Shown here: positions 7,908 through 17,351 of the stretch, piece after piece
Position numbering within the stretch: position 1 is the stretch's first letter
How the letters are laid out: each line of letters opens with the position of its first letter
Source of the DNA: Pseudomonadota bacterium
GTDB lineage: Bacteria > Pseudomonadota > Alphaproteobacteria > Reyranellales > Reyranellaceae
DNA: 64,000 nt
Direction: 5' to 3'
NCBI GenBank assembly: GCA_020160955.1
Contig: JAIUOX010000006.1
Coordinates: 1 to 64,000 of the forward strand
The notes under the pieces: model-generated
The model's input: only the letters and a program-made list of their open reading frames with translations
Told to the model about the DNA's origin: nothing
Database searches by the model: none
Made by a program: the position numbers and the translations under genes

Positions 7908-9875
7908 ATGACCGTTCCTTCGTCCCTGGCGCAGCTGCGCCGCAGCGTCCGTCTCCAGGTCAGCATCAGCTCCATCTTCGCGCTGCTGATCCTGCCCGCG
8001 CTCGGCATCGTCATCGCCTTCAGCTACGTCCAGAACAGCCGCAACCTGGCCGTCCTGTCCGACCGGCTGATCGACCAGGCGCGCGACCGCGCGGTCGAGA
8101 CGTCGCGGCAGCTGCTCGACCCGGTGGCCGGGACGCTGCGCCTGGTGGCGGCCGCCGAGAAGGCGACGCCGGGCTTCTACCGCTCGGACGAAAGCGCCGA
8201 CTTCCTGTACAACGCGCTGGTCTCGGCGCCCCAGATCGACGCCGTCTACGCCAGCTTCGAGAACGGTTACCACCGCGTCTTCACGCGCATGGACGAGGAC
8301 CGTCGCAAGAGCGACCCGCGCATCCCGGCCACGGCCAACTGGCACATGAGCTTCATCGACGACTTCAAGGCCGGCGCCGACCGCTCGCGCCACCGCCGCT
8401 TCTACGAGACCTGGCCCAAGGTGCTGGGCGGCTACTCGGTGGTCGCCGCGACCTATGACGTGCGCACCGCCGTGCCGCAGTACCGCATGGCCAAGGAACG
8501 GATGGGACTGGTGGTCACCGACCCGTTCCTCAATCCCGACACCGGCTTTCCCGTGATCGCGCTGGGCTATCCCATCGAGGTCGACGAGGCCTTCGTCGGC
8601 GTCGCCTCGGCCCAGATCACCTTCGGCCTGCTGTCCGAGGTGCTGCGCACGCACAAGGCCAGCCCGAACAGCCTGACGGTGATCGCCGACCAGGAAGGCC
8701 GGCTGCTGGCCCATCCCGACGCGGCGAAGGTCGTGCAGATGGTCGACGGCAAGCTGCGCCAGGCCAGCTGGACCACGGTCGACAGCCCGCAGCTGGTCGA
8801 GGCCGTCCGTCGCCATGCGGCGGGGGCGCCCGACCGGTTCACGTTCGAGCTCGCGCAGACCGAGTACGTCGCACTGTTCAGCAAGTTCCCGGCCGGGGCC
8901 GACAAGACGTGGCAGGTGCTGGTGGTCGCGCCGACCGACGACTTCGTCGGCGACCTCAAGGCGACCAACCGCAAGCTGATCTGGCTGACCCTGCTGCTGG
9001 CGCTGGTCGAGAGCGTGCTGATCTACTACATGGCGCGCCGCGTCGCGAAGCCGATCGAGGTGGTGTCCGGCGCGATCCGCGACATCCGCTCGCTGTCGTT
9101 CGACCGGCCCCTGCCCTCGGGCTCGCACATCCGCGAGGTCGCCGACCTGCAGCAGGCGACCGGGCTGCTGGCCAGCGCCCTGCGGTCGTTCGCGCTGTTC
9201 GCGCCGGTCGGCATCGTGCGCGACCTGGTCGAGTCGGGCCGGCCGCTCGCGCCAGGGATGGAAGCGCGTTTCATGACCATCTTCTTCTGCGACGTCGCCG
9301 GCTTCACGACCATCGCCGAGCGGCTGTCGCCCGAACAGCTCTCCACCCAGACCGCGCGCTACTTCGAGGCCGTCACCTCGGCGCTGGCCGACGAGGGCGG
9401 CACGATCGACAAGTTCATCGGCGACTCGGTGATGGCCTTCTGGGGCGCCCCTTCAGCCAGCGACGACCCGGTGTTCCGCGCCTGCGCGGGCGCCTTGCGC
9501 GCCCACCGGCGGATGGAGCGGCTGAACGAGAGCTGGCGCGCCGAGGGCCGTCCGGAGATGCCGGTGCGCATCGGCCTGCACTGCGACACCGTGCTGGTCG
9601 GAAACCTCGGCTCTCCCCAGCGTCTCAGCTACACCGCGATGGGCGACGGCGTGAACGTGGCGTCGCGGCTCGAGGGACTGAACAAGCAGTTCGGGACCTC
9701 GATCTGCATCAGCGAGAGCGTGCACGACAGAATCCGCGACCGGATTGCCGCGCGGCCGCTCGGCCGCGTACCGGTCAAGGGCCGCAGCGCCGAGATCATG
9801 GTCTACGAGCTGCTGGGCATCGCCGGCAGCGACGATCCCGAACTGGCGGTCCGGGCGAACCGCGCCGCGCGGTAG
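7908..9875 (+). CDS. Membrane-bound class III adenylate/guanylate cyclase with Cache-like sensor
   Basis: 655 residues. A first membrane segment (about 18-40) is followed by an extracytoplasmic region of about 310 residues resembling a Cache/PDC sensor, a second membrane segment (LIWLTLLLALVESVLIYYMA), a HAMP-like linker, and a C-terminal class III cyclase domain. The latter has FFCDVAGFT and GTIDKFIGDSVMAFWGAP, which carry the two metal Asp residues, and YTAMGDGVNVASRLEGLN. It should convert ATP (or GTP) to a cyclic nucleotide in response to a periplasmic ligand. The Lys in DKFIGD favours adenylate cyclase, but this is not decisive. Its last 73 bp overlap the oxygenase gene on the other strand. 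Confidence 0.9.
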   Translation: MTVPSSLAQLRRSVRLQVSISSIFALLILPALGIVIAFSYVQNSRNLAVLSDRLIDQARDRAVETSRQLLDPVAGTLRLVAAAEKATPGFYRSDESADFLYNALVSAPQIDAVYASFENGYHRVFTRMDEDRRKSDPRIPATANWHMSFIDDFKAGADRSRHRRFYETWPKVLGGYSVVAATYDVRTAVPQYRMAKERMGLVVTDPFLNPDTGFPVIALGYPIEVDEAFVGVASAQITFGLLSEVLRTHKASPNSLTVIADQEGRLLAHPDAAKVVQMVDGKLRQASWTTVDSPQLVEAVRRHAAGAPDRFTFELAQTEYVALFSKFPAGADKTWQVLVVAPTDDFVGDLKATNRKLIWLTLLLALVESVLIYYMARRVAKPIEVVSGAIRDIRSLSFDRPLPSGSHIREVADLQQATGLLASALRSFALFAPVGIVRDLVESGRPLAPGMEARFMTIFFCDVAGFTTIAERLSPEQLSTQTARYFEAVTSALADEGGTIDKFIGDSVMAFWGAPSASDDPVFRACAGALRAHRRMERLNESWRAEGRPEMPVRIGLHCDTVLVGNLGSPQRLSYTAMGDGVNVASRLEGLNKQFGTSICISESVHDRIRDRIAARPLGRVPVKGRSAEIMVYELLGIAGSDDPELAVRANRAAR

Positions 9876-10792
9876 GCGCCGACCGTGACCGGCGGGTACT
9901 TCGCGACCGCGCCGGGGGCGAGGCACGACGGCAGGCACTCGACCACCGTGTCGTAGTTGGCCTGGAAGAAGAACGGCACCGACAGGCGGCGCTGCCCCCA
10001 GCCGGCCGGCGGGTTGACCACGCGGTGCGGCGTCGACACCCACAGGTCGTTGGTCCAGCGCATCAGGATGTCGCCGACGTTGACCACGTAGGCGTCGCCC
10101 GAGGTCACCGGCGCGATCCAGCTGCCGTCGCGCGCCCGCACCTCCAGGCCGCCGGTGTCGCTGTCGGCGTGGACCAGCGTCAGCATGTTGAGGTCGGTGT
10201 GGACGCCGGCGCGCAACTGGCCCGGTTCGGGAGCCTGGCGGTAGGGCGGGTAGCAGATCAGGCGCAGCATGCTGATGTGGCGGTCGGTGCGGGCAGCGAA
10301 GAAATCGCGGGGCAGGCCGAGCGACAGCGCCGCGATGCCGAGCAGGCGGCCGGCCAGCGCCGTGACCGCGTACCAGTAGGCCTCCATCGCCGGCCGCAGC
10401 GCGGCGGGCTCGGCCGGCCACAGGTTGGGCACGAACGACGGGTAGGCTTCGGGCGCCGCGTAGTACGGCGTGTCGGGCACGTCGAGCGGCCCGATCGTGT
10501 AGACCTCCTTGTGGTCGGGCGGTGTCTGCTCGCCGGCCAGCCGGGCCAGCGTCTCGCCACCCATCGCCACCCAGCCGCGGTTGTGCTCCGGCCTGCGCCG
10601 CGCCACCGCCTGCCGCGCGCCCTCGGGAAGATCGAAGAAGGCGCCGGCCGCGCGGTAGAGGTCGTCGATCAGCGGGCGCGGCACGCCGTGGTTCGTGACG
10701 GCGACGAAGCCGATGTCGGCGAAGGCCGCGTGCAGGGCCGGCGCCAGCGCCGCGTCGTCGCGCGACAGGTCGAGGATCGGAACGGACTCCAT
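9803..10792 (-). CDS. 2-oxoglutarate/Fe(II)-dependent oxygenase, isopenicillin N synthase-like
   Basis: 329 residues; the start at 10792 (MESVPILDLSRDD) is chosen because the domain begins there, although the frame is open further upstream. The N-terminal DIOX_N part (FADIGFVAVTNHGVP) is followed by the jelly-roll domain with HTDLNMLTL supplying the HxD iron ligands, STPHRVVNPP supplying the distal His, and RRLSVPFF supplying the Arg-x-Ser that binds 2-oxoglutarate. The substrate is not predictable. It is divergent from the amidase/ABC operon with only 71 bp between starts, so it may act on the same compound. Its C-terminal tail (ARTASSGSSLPAMPSSS) is encoded antisense to the cyclase end and looks like an unselected extension. 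Confidence 0.86.
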   Translation of the reverse strand: MESVPILDLSRDDAALAPALHAAFADIGFVAVTNHGVPRPLIDDLYRAAGAFFDLPEGARQAVARRRPEHNRGWVAMGGETLARLAGEQTPPDHKEVYTIGPLDVPDTPYYAAPEAYPSFVPNLWPAEPAALRPAMEAYWYAVTALAGRLLGIAALSLGLPRDFFAARTDRHISMLRLICYPPYRQAPEPGQLRAGVHTDLNMLTLVHADSDTGGLEVRARDGSWIAPVTSGDAYVVNVGDILMRWTNDLWVSTPHRVVNPPAGWGQRRLSVPFFFQANYDTVVECLPSCLAPGAVAKYPPVTVGAYRAARFARTASSGSSLPAMPSSS

Positions 10793-10863
10793 GCGCCGTG
10801 ATCTGCAAGGGCGGTGCCAACGATCCCCCGGGCGCGGCACGCTCCTTGCCTTGCCGATCGGCG

Positions 10864-12147
10864 ATGAGCCGGCCCAACGACCTGTCGCTGAACGAAGCCG
10901 CGCGCCAGCTCGCGACGGGCGCGCTCACGTCCGAGGCGCTGACGGCGGCCTGCCTCGAGCGCATCGGCGCGCGCGAGGCCGAGGTCGGCGCCTGGACCTA
11001 CATCGATTCGGAGCTGGCGTTGGAGCAGGCCCGGCAACGCGATCGCGAACCGCGCCGCGGCCCGCTGCACGGCGTCCCGGTCGCCGTGAAGGATGTGCTC
11101 GACACCCACGACATGCCGACCCTTTGGGGCGACGCGAAGACCTACGCCGACCGCCGGCCGCAGCGCGACGCGCCGATCGTGCGCGCGCTGCGCGATGCCG
11201 GCGCGGTGATCCTCGGCAAGACCGAGGTGTCGCGCTTCGGCTTCTGGTGGCCGGCCCGCACCCGCAACCCGCTGGCGCTCGACCGCACGCCGGGCTCGTC
11301 GTCGAGTGGCTCGGCGGCGGCCGTGGCCGACCACCATTGCCCGCTGGCCGTCGGCACCCAGACCGGCGGCTCGATCATCCGGCCGGCCGCCTTCTGCGGC
11401 CTGGCCGGGATCAAGCCGACGCACGACTGGATCGCGTGGCGTAACGCCCGCGACTTCGCGCCGAGCTTCGACGTCGCCGGCTGGCTGGCGCGCGACATCG
11501 CCGACCTGCAGCTGGCGTTCCACGGCGTCACCGGCCGCGCCGCCTACGCGCCCGACGCGCCGCCGCCGCCGACCACCGTGGTCGGCCTGCAGCGCACCGC
11601 CGACTGGTCGGCCGCGCCGCAATACGTCCGCGACAACTTCGAGCGCACCGCCCACCGGCTGTGCGACGGCGGCGTCATCGTGCGCGAGGTCGTGCTGCCG
11701 GCCGAGTACGACGCGCTGTCCGACGCCCAGCACCTGATCGTGCAGTACGAGACGGCGCGACTGTTCGACTGGGAACTGCGCGAGGCCCGCGGCCAGCTCG
11801 ACAACGGCGTGCGCGAACTGGTCGAGGGCGGCCTGGCAGTGTCCCAGGCCGACTACATCGCCGCGCAGGACCTCGCGATCCGGCTGCGCGCCCGGTTCGA
11901 CCGCGACCTCGACGGCGTCGACCTCCTGATGGTGCCGGGCTCGCAGGGCGAACCGCCGCCGGTCAGCGACTGCGGCTCCAACATCTTCATCCGCGCCTGG
12001 ATGATGCTGCACGTGCCCGACGTGTCGCTGCCGGCCGGCCACGGCCCGGACGGGTTGCCTCTCAGCGTGCAGTTGATCGGCCGGCACCAGCAGGATGCCC
12101 AGTTGCTGGCCCACGCGCGTCGTCTCGAGGCCGTTCTCGCCGGATGA
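10864..12147 (+). CDS. Amidase-signature family hydrolase
   Basis: 427 residues from the ATG at 10864; upstream in-frame starts would only add sequence between the divergent genes. It has the Ser-cisSer-Lys triad elements of the amidase signature family: GVPVAVKDV (Lys about 77), the Gly/Ser-rich stretch TPGSSSSGSAAAVAD, and GTQTGGSIIRPAAFCG. It hydrolyses an amide bond; the specificity is unknown. It is the first gene of a plus-strand operon that runs to 18988 with an ABC importer, an amidohydrolase, a racemase homologue and a PuuE homologue, which suggests an ureide or cyclic-amide breakdown step. GatA itself is unlikely because GatB/C are absent and the protein is shorter than usual. Confidence 0.87.
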   Translation: MSRPNDLSLNEAARQLATGALTSEALTAACLERIGAREAEVGAWTYIDSELALEQARQRDREPRRGPLHGVPVAVKDVLDTHDMPTLWGDAKTYADRRPQRDAPIVRALRDAGAVILGKTEVSRFGFWWPARTRNPLALDRTPGSSSSGSAAAVADHHCPLAVGTQTGGSIIRPAAFCGLAGIKPTHDWIAWRNARDFAPSFDVAGWLARDIADLQLAFHGVTGRAAYAPDAPPPPTTVVGLQRTADWSAAPQYVRDNFERTAHRLCDGGVIVREVVLPAEYDALSDAQHLIVQYETARLFDWELREARGQLDNGVRELVEGGLAVSQADYIAAQDLAIRLRARFDRDLDGVDLLMVPGSQGEPPPVSDCGSNIFIRAWMMLHVPDVSLPAGHGPDGLPLSVQLIGRHQQDAQLLAHARRLEAVLAG

Positions 12148-12208
12148 GCGTGCTTGGCACAGCGCTTGCAGTTCCGGGGCCGGCGCTGTGCCCACGGAGA
12201 GAGAAGTC

Positions 12209-13261
12209 ATGACCGATCGTCGCCCCACCTTTTCGCGTCGTCACCTGCTGGCCGGAACCGGCGCGGTCGGCCTCGCGATGCTGGGCGCTCCCGCCATCGT
12301 GCGCGCGCAGGCCAAGGAGATCGTGGTCGGCGGCGCCGCCAGCATGGCGTCGTGGATGAACGGCACCTTCGCCAAGGCGTTCGAGGACAAGTACAAGGCC
12401 AAGGTCACGTTCGAGGGCACCCGCTCGCTGGTCAACCTCGAGAAGATGCAGAAGAACAAGGACAAGCAGTATCTCTCGGTCGTGCTGATGGACGACCCGG
12501 TGATGATCCTCGCCGTCCAGGAAGGCCTGCTCGAGAAGCTGACGCCGGCGATCGTCCCCAACCTCGCCAAGACCCGGCCGGCGGCGATCCACATGGACGG
12601 CATGTGGGCCAACTACCTGCAGCCGTGGCAGGGCATCGCGACCAACACCAAGGCGCTGCCCAACGGCGTGGCGAGCTGGGCGGAGACCTACGATCCGAAG
12701 TTCAAGGGGCGGCTGGTGCTGCCGTCGCTGCAGAACACCGAGGGGCTGGCCAACCTGGTGATGGCGGCCCACCTCGAGACCGGCAAGCCGATGGACAAGG
12801 CGCAGTTCGACATCGAGGCCGGATTCAAGAAGATCAAGACCCTGAAGCCCAACATCCTGACGATCTACACGCAGATCCCGCAGGCCTTCAACCTGCTGGA
12901 GCAGGGCGAGGCCTGGGCGATCCCGAGCGCCTTCTCGTCGGTCGTCGTGCCGCGCGAGAAGGAGAAGGCGCCGATCAAGATGATCGTGCCGAAGGAAGGC
13001 ATCTTCGTCGGCCCGGCCGGCATCGCGCTGGTCAAGGGCGGGCCGGCGCCGGAGCTGGCGCGCGCGCTGGTCAACGAGCTGCTGAGCGCCGACATGCAGG
13101 CCAAGCTGCAGGGCGAGACCTACGCCTTCCCGTCGAACGTCGATGCGCCGCCGCCGCCGGGCATCCCGGCCGACACCAAGGTGTTCAGCCTCGACTGGCA
13201 GTTCGTCGCCAAGGAGCGCGGCGAGTGGGTCAAGCGCTGGGACCGCGAGATGGCGATCTGA
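12209..13261 (+). CDS. ABC transporter substrate-binding protein, polyamine (PotD)-type
   Basis: 350 residues. The start at 12209 has GGAGAGAGAAG before it. A clear Tat signal peptide (SRRHLLAGTG, hydrophobic core, IVRAQA) leads into a type 2 periplasmic binding fold of the spermidine/putrescine and Fe3+ group (KEIVVGGAASMASWMNGTFA; FEGTRSLVNLEKM). It would capture the solute in the periplasm for the ATPase and permeases encoded just downstream. The neighbouring catabolic genes suggest a ureide or other nitrogen-rich heterocycle rather than a polyamine, but this is inference. Confidence 0.87.
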   Translation: MTDRRPTFSRRHLLAGTGAVGLAMLGAPAIVRAQAKEIVVGGAASMASWMNGTFAKAFEDKYKAKVTFEGTRSLVNLEKMQKNKDKQYLSVVLMDDPVMILAVQEGLLEKLTPAIVPNLAKTRPAAIHMDGMWANYLQPWQGIATNTKALPNGVASWAETYDPKFKGRLVLPSLQNTEGLANLVMAAHLETGKPMDKAQFDIEAGFKKIKTLKPNILTIYTQIPQAFNLLEQGEAWAIPSAFSSVVVPREKEKAPIKMIVPKEGIFVGPAGIALVKGGPAPELARALVNELLSADMQAKLQGETYAFPSNVDAPPPPGIPADTKVFSLDWQFVAKERGEWVKRWDREMAI

Positions 13262-13281
13262 CGGCAGCGCGCTCGCCGACC

Positions 13282-14346
13282 GTGGCCACACCGGCCTTCC
13301 TGGACGTCGCCGGCGCCGAGAAGTCGTTCGGCGCGGCGACCGTGCTGGGTGGCGTCGATCTCGGCGTCGCCGCGGGCGAGTTCGTCTCGCTGCTCGGCCC
13401 CTCGGGCTGCGGCAAGACCACCCTGCTGCGCATCGTCGCCGGGCTGCTGTCGGCCGACCGTGGCCGCGTGCAGCTCGACGGCCAGGACATCACCCGCCTG
13501 CCGCCGCACCGTCGCGACGTCGGCGTGGTGTTCCAGAACTACGCGCTGTTCCCCCACCTCACCGTCGCCGAGAACATCGCCTTCGGCCTGAAGGCGCGGA
13601 AGCGCCCGGCCGCCGAGATCGGCCCGACGGTCAAGCGCTTCATCGACCTCGTCCATCTCGGCGACTTCGCCGACCGCTCGGTGCGCGCCCTGTCGGGCGG
13701 CCAGCAGCAGCGTGTCGCGGTCGCCCGCGCGCTGGCGGTGCGGCCCAAGCTGCTGCTGCTCGACGAGCCGTTCTCGGCGCTCGACCGCAAGCTGCGCGAG
13801 ACCATGCAGATCGAGCTGCGCCGCCTGCTGCGCGAGCTCGGCACGACCTCGGTGTTCGTCACCCACGACCAGGACGAGGCGCTGACCATGTCCGACCGCA
13901 TCGCGGTGATGAACCGTGGCGCGATCGAGCAATTCGCCTCGCCCGAGGCGATCTATAAGCGGCCGCAGACCGCGTTCGTGCTGGAGTTCGTCGGCCTGTC
14001 GGCGCGGTTGCGCGGCCGCGTCGCCGGCAGCGACGGCAGCCTGCTGTCGGTCGACACCGCGCTGGGTCCGGTCAAGGTACGCGGCAGCTACATGAAGGGC
14101 GCCGAGGTGCTGGTGGCGGTGCGCCCCGAGCGCATCCGGGTCGACCAACCGGGCGAGAACGGCGTCACCGCGCCGCTGCGCGACGCGGTCTTCCAGGGTT
14201 CCAAGATCCAGCTCCACTTCGCCGCCGGCGACAACGAGCAGCTGACGGTCGAGACCGCGGACCTGCCGGGCGGCGTGCCGGCGCCGGGCACGCGCCTCGC
14301 GCTCGGCTGGTCGATCGCCGACACGCTGGTCTACCCGGCGCCATGA
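13282..14346 (+). CDS. ABC transporter ATP-binding protein, PotA-type
   Basis: 354 residues starting with GTG at 13282; no ATG is available in frame. Walker A GPSGCGKTT, Q-loop VFQNYALFPH, signature [15 protein letters not shown] and Walker B LLLLDEPFSALD are all present, followed by the switch His (VFVTHDQDEAL) and a C-terminal TOBE-like regulatory domain (VAVRPERIRV). It supplies energy to the importer made of the binding protein upstream and the two permeases downstream. Its stop overlaps the next start by ATGA. Confidence 0.92.
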   Translation: MATPAFLDVAGAEKSFGAATVLGGVDLGVAAGEFVSLLGPSGCGKTTLLRIVAGLLSADRGRVQLDGQDITRLPPHRRDVGVVFQNYALFPHLTVAENIAFGLKARKRPAAEIGPTVKRFIDLVHLGDFADRSVRALSGGQQQRVAVARALAVRPKLLLLDEPFSALDRKLRETMQIELRRLLRELGTTSVFVTHDQDEALTMSDRIAVMNRGAIEQFASPEAIYKRPQTAFVLEFVGLSARLRGRVAGSDGSLLSVDTALGPVKVRGSYMKGAEVLVAVRPERIRVDQPGENGVTAPLRDAVFQGSKIQLHFAAGDNEQLTVETADLPGGVPAPGTRLALGWSIADTLVYPAP

Positions 14347-15176
14347 CCAGCCGCTGGCGCGACCCGGTGGCGCTGCTGGCGGTGCCGGCGCTGGTCTACC
14401 TCGTGGCGCTCTACGCCTTGCCGCTGCTGTGGCTGCTGGCCAAGAGCTTCGTCGGACCGGGCGGCATCACGCTGGCTCCCTACGCCGACTTCTTCGCCGA
14501 CCCGTTCAACTGGCGGGTCGTCACCAACACGCTGTCGATCGCGCTGTGGGTCACCGCGGTCTGCCTGGTGATCGGCTACCCCGCGTCGTTCGCGCTGGCC
14601 CGCGCCGGGGCGGGCCTGCAGATCGCCATGCTGGTGGCGATCATCCTGCCGCTGTCGATCGGCGTCGTGGTCAAGGCCTTCGCCTGGCAGATCGTGCTGC
14701 GCCGCGACGGCGTGGTCTCGCAGTTCATGATGGCGATCGGCCTTTGGGACGAGCCGCAGCGCCTGCTGTTCACCGAGACCGGGCTGGTGCTGGGCGCGGC
14801 CAACATCTTCCTGCCCTTCATGATCCTGCCGATCTATTCCGTCGTGAAGCTGATCGACCCGCGGCTCGACGAGGCCGGCGCGACGCTGGGCGCGACGCCG
14901 GTCTACCGCTTCTTGCGCGTCACCCTCCCGCTCACCCTGCCCGGCGTCGTCTCGGGCATCGCCTTCGTGTTCTCGATGAGCGTGTCGATGTACGTCATCC
15001 CCTCGCTGCTGATCGGCGACCGCTTCCAGACGCTGTCGACGCTGACCGGCCGCTCCTTCCTGTTCATGCGCAACGAGCAGCTCGGCTCGACCACGGCGGT
15101 GATCCTGCTGGCGCTGGCGGTCGGCATCGTCGTCGGCTCGAGCTGGCTCGCCCGGCGGCTGGGCAGCACGTCGTGA
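14343..15176 (+). CDS. ABC transporter permease, PotB-type
   Basis: 277 residues with about six hydrophobic segments and the cytoplasmic EAA loop (LDEAGATLGATPVYRFLRVTL) that docks on the ATPase. Family: inner-membrane permeases of polyamine-type importers. The ATG overlaps the stop of the ATPase gene and its own stop overlaps the GTG of the second permease, indicating translational coupling. Confidence 0.9.
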   Translation: MTSRWRDPVALLAVPALVYLVALYALPLLWLLAKSFVGPGGITLAPYADFFADPFNWRVVTNTLSIALWVTAVCLVIGYPASFALARAGAGLQIAMLVAIILPLSIGVVVKAFAWQIVLRRDGVVSQFMMAIGLWDEPQRLLFTETGLVLGAANIFLPFMILPIYSVVKLIDPRLDEAGATLGATPVYRFLRVTLPLTLPGVVSGIAFVFSMSVSMYVIPSLLIGDRFQTLSTLTGRSFLFMRNEQLGSTTAVILLALAVGIVVGSSWLARRLGSTS

Positions 15177-15970
15177 TCGTCGAGCGCCTCGCCCGCGCCA
15201 CCATGTGGCTGGCCGCGCTGTTCACGGTGATCTTCCTGATGACGCCGCTGCTGGTCACCGTCGCGGTGTCGTTCGGCTCGTCCAGCGTCTTCACCCTGCC
15301 GCCGCCCGACTGGTCGCTGCGCTGGTTCCAGAAGCTGGCGACGACGCGCGGCCTGTGGCCGTCGCTGCTGACCTCGCTGCAGGTCGCTGCCTTCGCCACC
15401 GCCGTGGCGCTGGCGCTCGGCACGCTGTGCGCCATCGCGCTGGTGCGCGGCAGCTTCCCCGGCCGCGAGGCCATCGCCACCTTCCTGGTGTCGCCGCTGA
15501 TGCTGCCCGGGCTGGTGATCGGCATCGCCATGCTGCAGGGCTTCAAGGCGGTCGGGCTGCGCGAGACCTACTCCAGCCTGCTGCTGGCCCACGTCGTCAT
15601 CACCCTGCCCTACGTCGTGCGCACGGTGTTCGCGGCGCTGTCGCTGTTCGACTTCTCGCTGATCGACGCCGCCCGCACGCTCGGCTGCTCCTATCCCGCC
15701 GCCCTGATGCGCGTGATGGTGCCGGCGCTCGGCCCCGCCTTCCTGACCTCGGGGATGTTCGCCTTCCTCGCCTCGATGGACAATTACCCGATCTCGATCT
15801 TCTTCACCGACGCGTGGACCAAGACGCTGCCGATCCAGATGCTGCAGTACGTCGAGGAGAACCCCGATCCCACCATCGCCGCCATTTCCGCCGGCCTCGT
15901 GCTGCTGGCGATCCTCGCGCTGATCGTCGGCGACCGCCTGGTCGGCCTGCGGCGCATGGCGGACTTCTGA
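15173..15970 (+). CDS. ABC transporter permease, PotC-type
   Basis: 265 residues from a GTG start in the GTGA overlap at 15173. Six predicted membrane segments and an EAA loop (IDAARTLGCSYPAALMRVMV). It is the second permease subunit, forming a heterodimer with the upstream product. The following amidohydrolase gene begins 2 bp after its stop, so import and catabolism are coupled in one operon. Confidence 0.9.
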   Translation: MIVERLARATMWLAALFTVIFLMTPLLVTVAVSFGSSSVFTLPPPDWSLRWFQKLATTRGLWPSLLTSLQVAAFATAVALALGTLCAIALVRGSFPGREAIATFLVSPLMLPGLVIGIAMLQGFKAVGLRETYSSLLLAHVVITLPYVVRTVFAALSLFDFSLIDAARTLGCSYPAALMRVMVPALGPAFLTSGMFAFLASMDNYPISIFFTDAWTKTLPIQMLQYVEENPDPTIAAISAGLVLLAILALIVGDRLVGLRRMADF

Positions 15971-15971
15971 G

Positions 15972-17342
15972 ATGAGCACCCAAGCCCCCGCGAGCCCCGA
16001 ACCCTGCGACCTGCTGGTCACCGGCGACACCGTGTTCACCCTCGACGCCGGCAGCCGCGTGCTGAAGGACGGCGCGATCGCCGTTCGCGACGGCCTGATC
16101 GTCGACATCGGCCCGGCGGCCGAGCTGGCGGTGCGCTGGACGCCGGCCCGCACCCTCGACGGCCACGACCGCATCGTGATGCCGGGCCTCGTCAACGTGC
16201 ACAACCACACGCCGCTGATGATCACCCGCGGCATGATCGAGGACATCGGCTTCGCGCCGATGTACACGCCGGGCATCCCGCAGGGCCACTGGCTGACCGA
16301 GGACGACGCCTACGCGCTGTCGCGGCTCGGCATGTACGAGCTGCTGCGGGCCGGCTGCACCACCGTGGTCGACTACTACCGCTACCCCTCGTCGTGCGCC
16401 CGCGCCGCCGCCGAGCTCGGCCTGCGCGCGGTGATCGCCGGCCGCGTCCACGACGCCGACCCGGCGGCGCTGGCGACCGGGCGCTACGAGCACAAGACGG
16501 CGATCGGCCAGGCCAGCCTCGCGGAGAACGCCGAGCTGATCGCGCGCTGGAACGGCCACGACGGCGGTCGTATCCGCTGCGACTGGGCCCCGCACGCGCC
16601 CGACACCTGCTCCGACGACCTGCTGCGCGAGGTCGGCCGGCTGGCCGAGGCGCACGGCGGCAACGTCCACACCCACCTGTCGCAGCTGCCGCTCGAGGTC
16701 GAGGCGGTGCAGGCGCGCAGCGGAGTGACGCCGCCGCAGCTTCTCGACAAGTTGGGCCTGCTGAACGACCGGCTGATCGCCGCGCACTGCATCCACATGG
16801 AGCGGCCCGACATCGAGCTGTGCGGCAAGGCGGGCATCACCGTGGCGCACGCGCCGATCGGCAATGCCAAGGGCGGCCGCATCGCTCCGATTGTCGAGCT
16901 GCGCGAGGCCGGCGCGCGCATCGCGCTGTGCACCGACACCTTCTCGGGCGACCTGATCGAGGCGATGCGCTGGGCGATCTCGATGCAGCGCATCAACCGC
17001 CAGGGCAACGTGCTCGATGCCCGCACCGTGCTCGGCTGGGCGACGCGCGACGGCGCCGAGGCGATCGGCCTCGGCGATACCGTCGGCAGCCTGGAGGTCG
17101 GCAAGAAGGCCGACCTCGTGATGCTCGACGCCAGCGCGCCCTCGCTGGCGCCGCTGGTCGACGGCTACGGCGTGCTGGTGCACAGCGCCTCGGGCCACGA
17201 CGTCGACACGGTGGTGATCGACGGCAAGGTCGTGCTGGCGGGCGGCAAGCCGACGCTGGCCGACGGCGCGGCGATCGCGCGCGACGCCCAGGCGGTGGCG
17301 CGCCAGCAGTGGAACCGCGCCGGGCGCGACGTCATCGGCTAA
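15972..17342 (+). CDS. ATZ/TRZ-type amidohydrolase (cyclic amidine/amide deaminase or hydrolase)
   Basis: 456 residues, the usual length for the TrzA/AtzB/SsnA group of the amidohydrolase superfamily. Metal and catalytic residues are visible: NVHNHTPL (HxH), NVHTHLSQ, AHCIHM and LCTDTFSG, with the terminal VGSLEVGKKADLVMLD composite strand. Known relatives deaminate or dechlorinate triazines, guanine or S-adenosylhomocysteine; the substrate here is undetermined. Position directly behind the transporter permeases and before a racemase homologue and a PuuE homologue suggests it acts on the imported nitrogen heterocycle. Confidence 0.88.
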   Translation: MSTQAPASPEPCDLLVTGDTVFTLDAGSRVLKDGAIAVRDGLIVDIGPAAELAVRWTPARTLDGHDRIVMPGLVNVHNHTPLMITRGMIEDIGFAPMYTPGIPQGHWLTEDDAYALSRLGMYELLRAGCTTVVDYYRYPSSCARAAAELGLRAVIAGRVHDADPAALATGRYEHKTAIGQASLAENAELIARWNGHDGGRIRCDWAPHAPDTCSDDLLREVGRLAEAHGGNVHTHLSQLPLEVEAVQARSGVTPPQLLDKLGLLNDRLIAAHCIHMERPDIELCGKAGITVAHAPIGNAKGGRIAPIVELREAGARIALCTDTFSGDLIEAMRWAISMQRINRQGNVLDARTVLGWATRDGAEAIGLGDTVGSLEVGKKADLVMLDASAPSLAPLVDGYGVLVHSASGHDVDTVVIDGKVVLAGGKPTLADGAAIARDAQAVARQQWNRAGRDVIG

Positions 17343-17351
17343 GGTCGCGCC

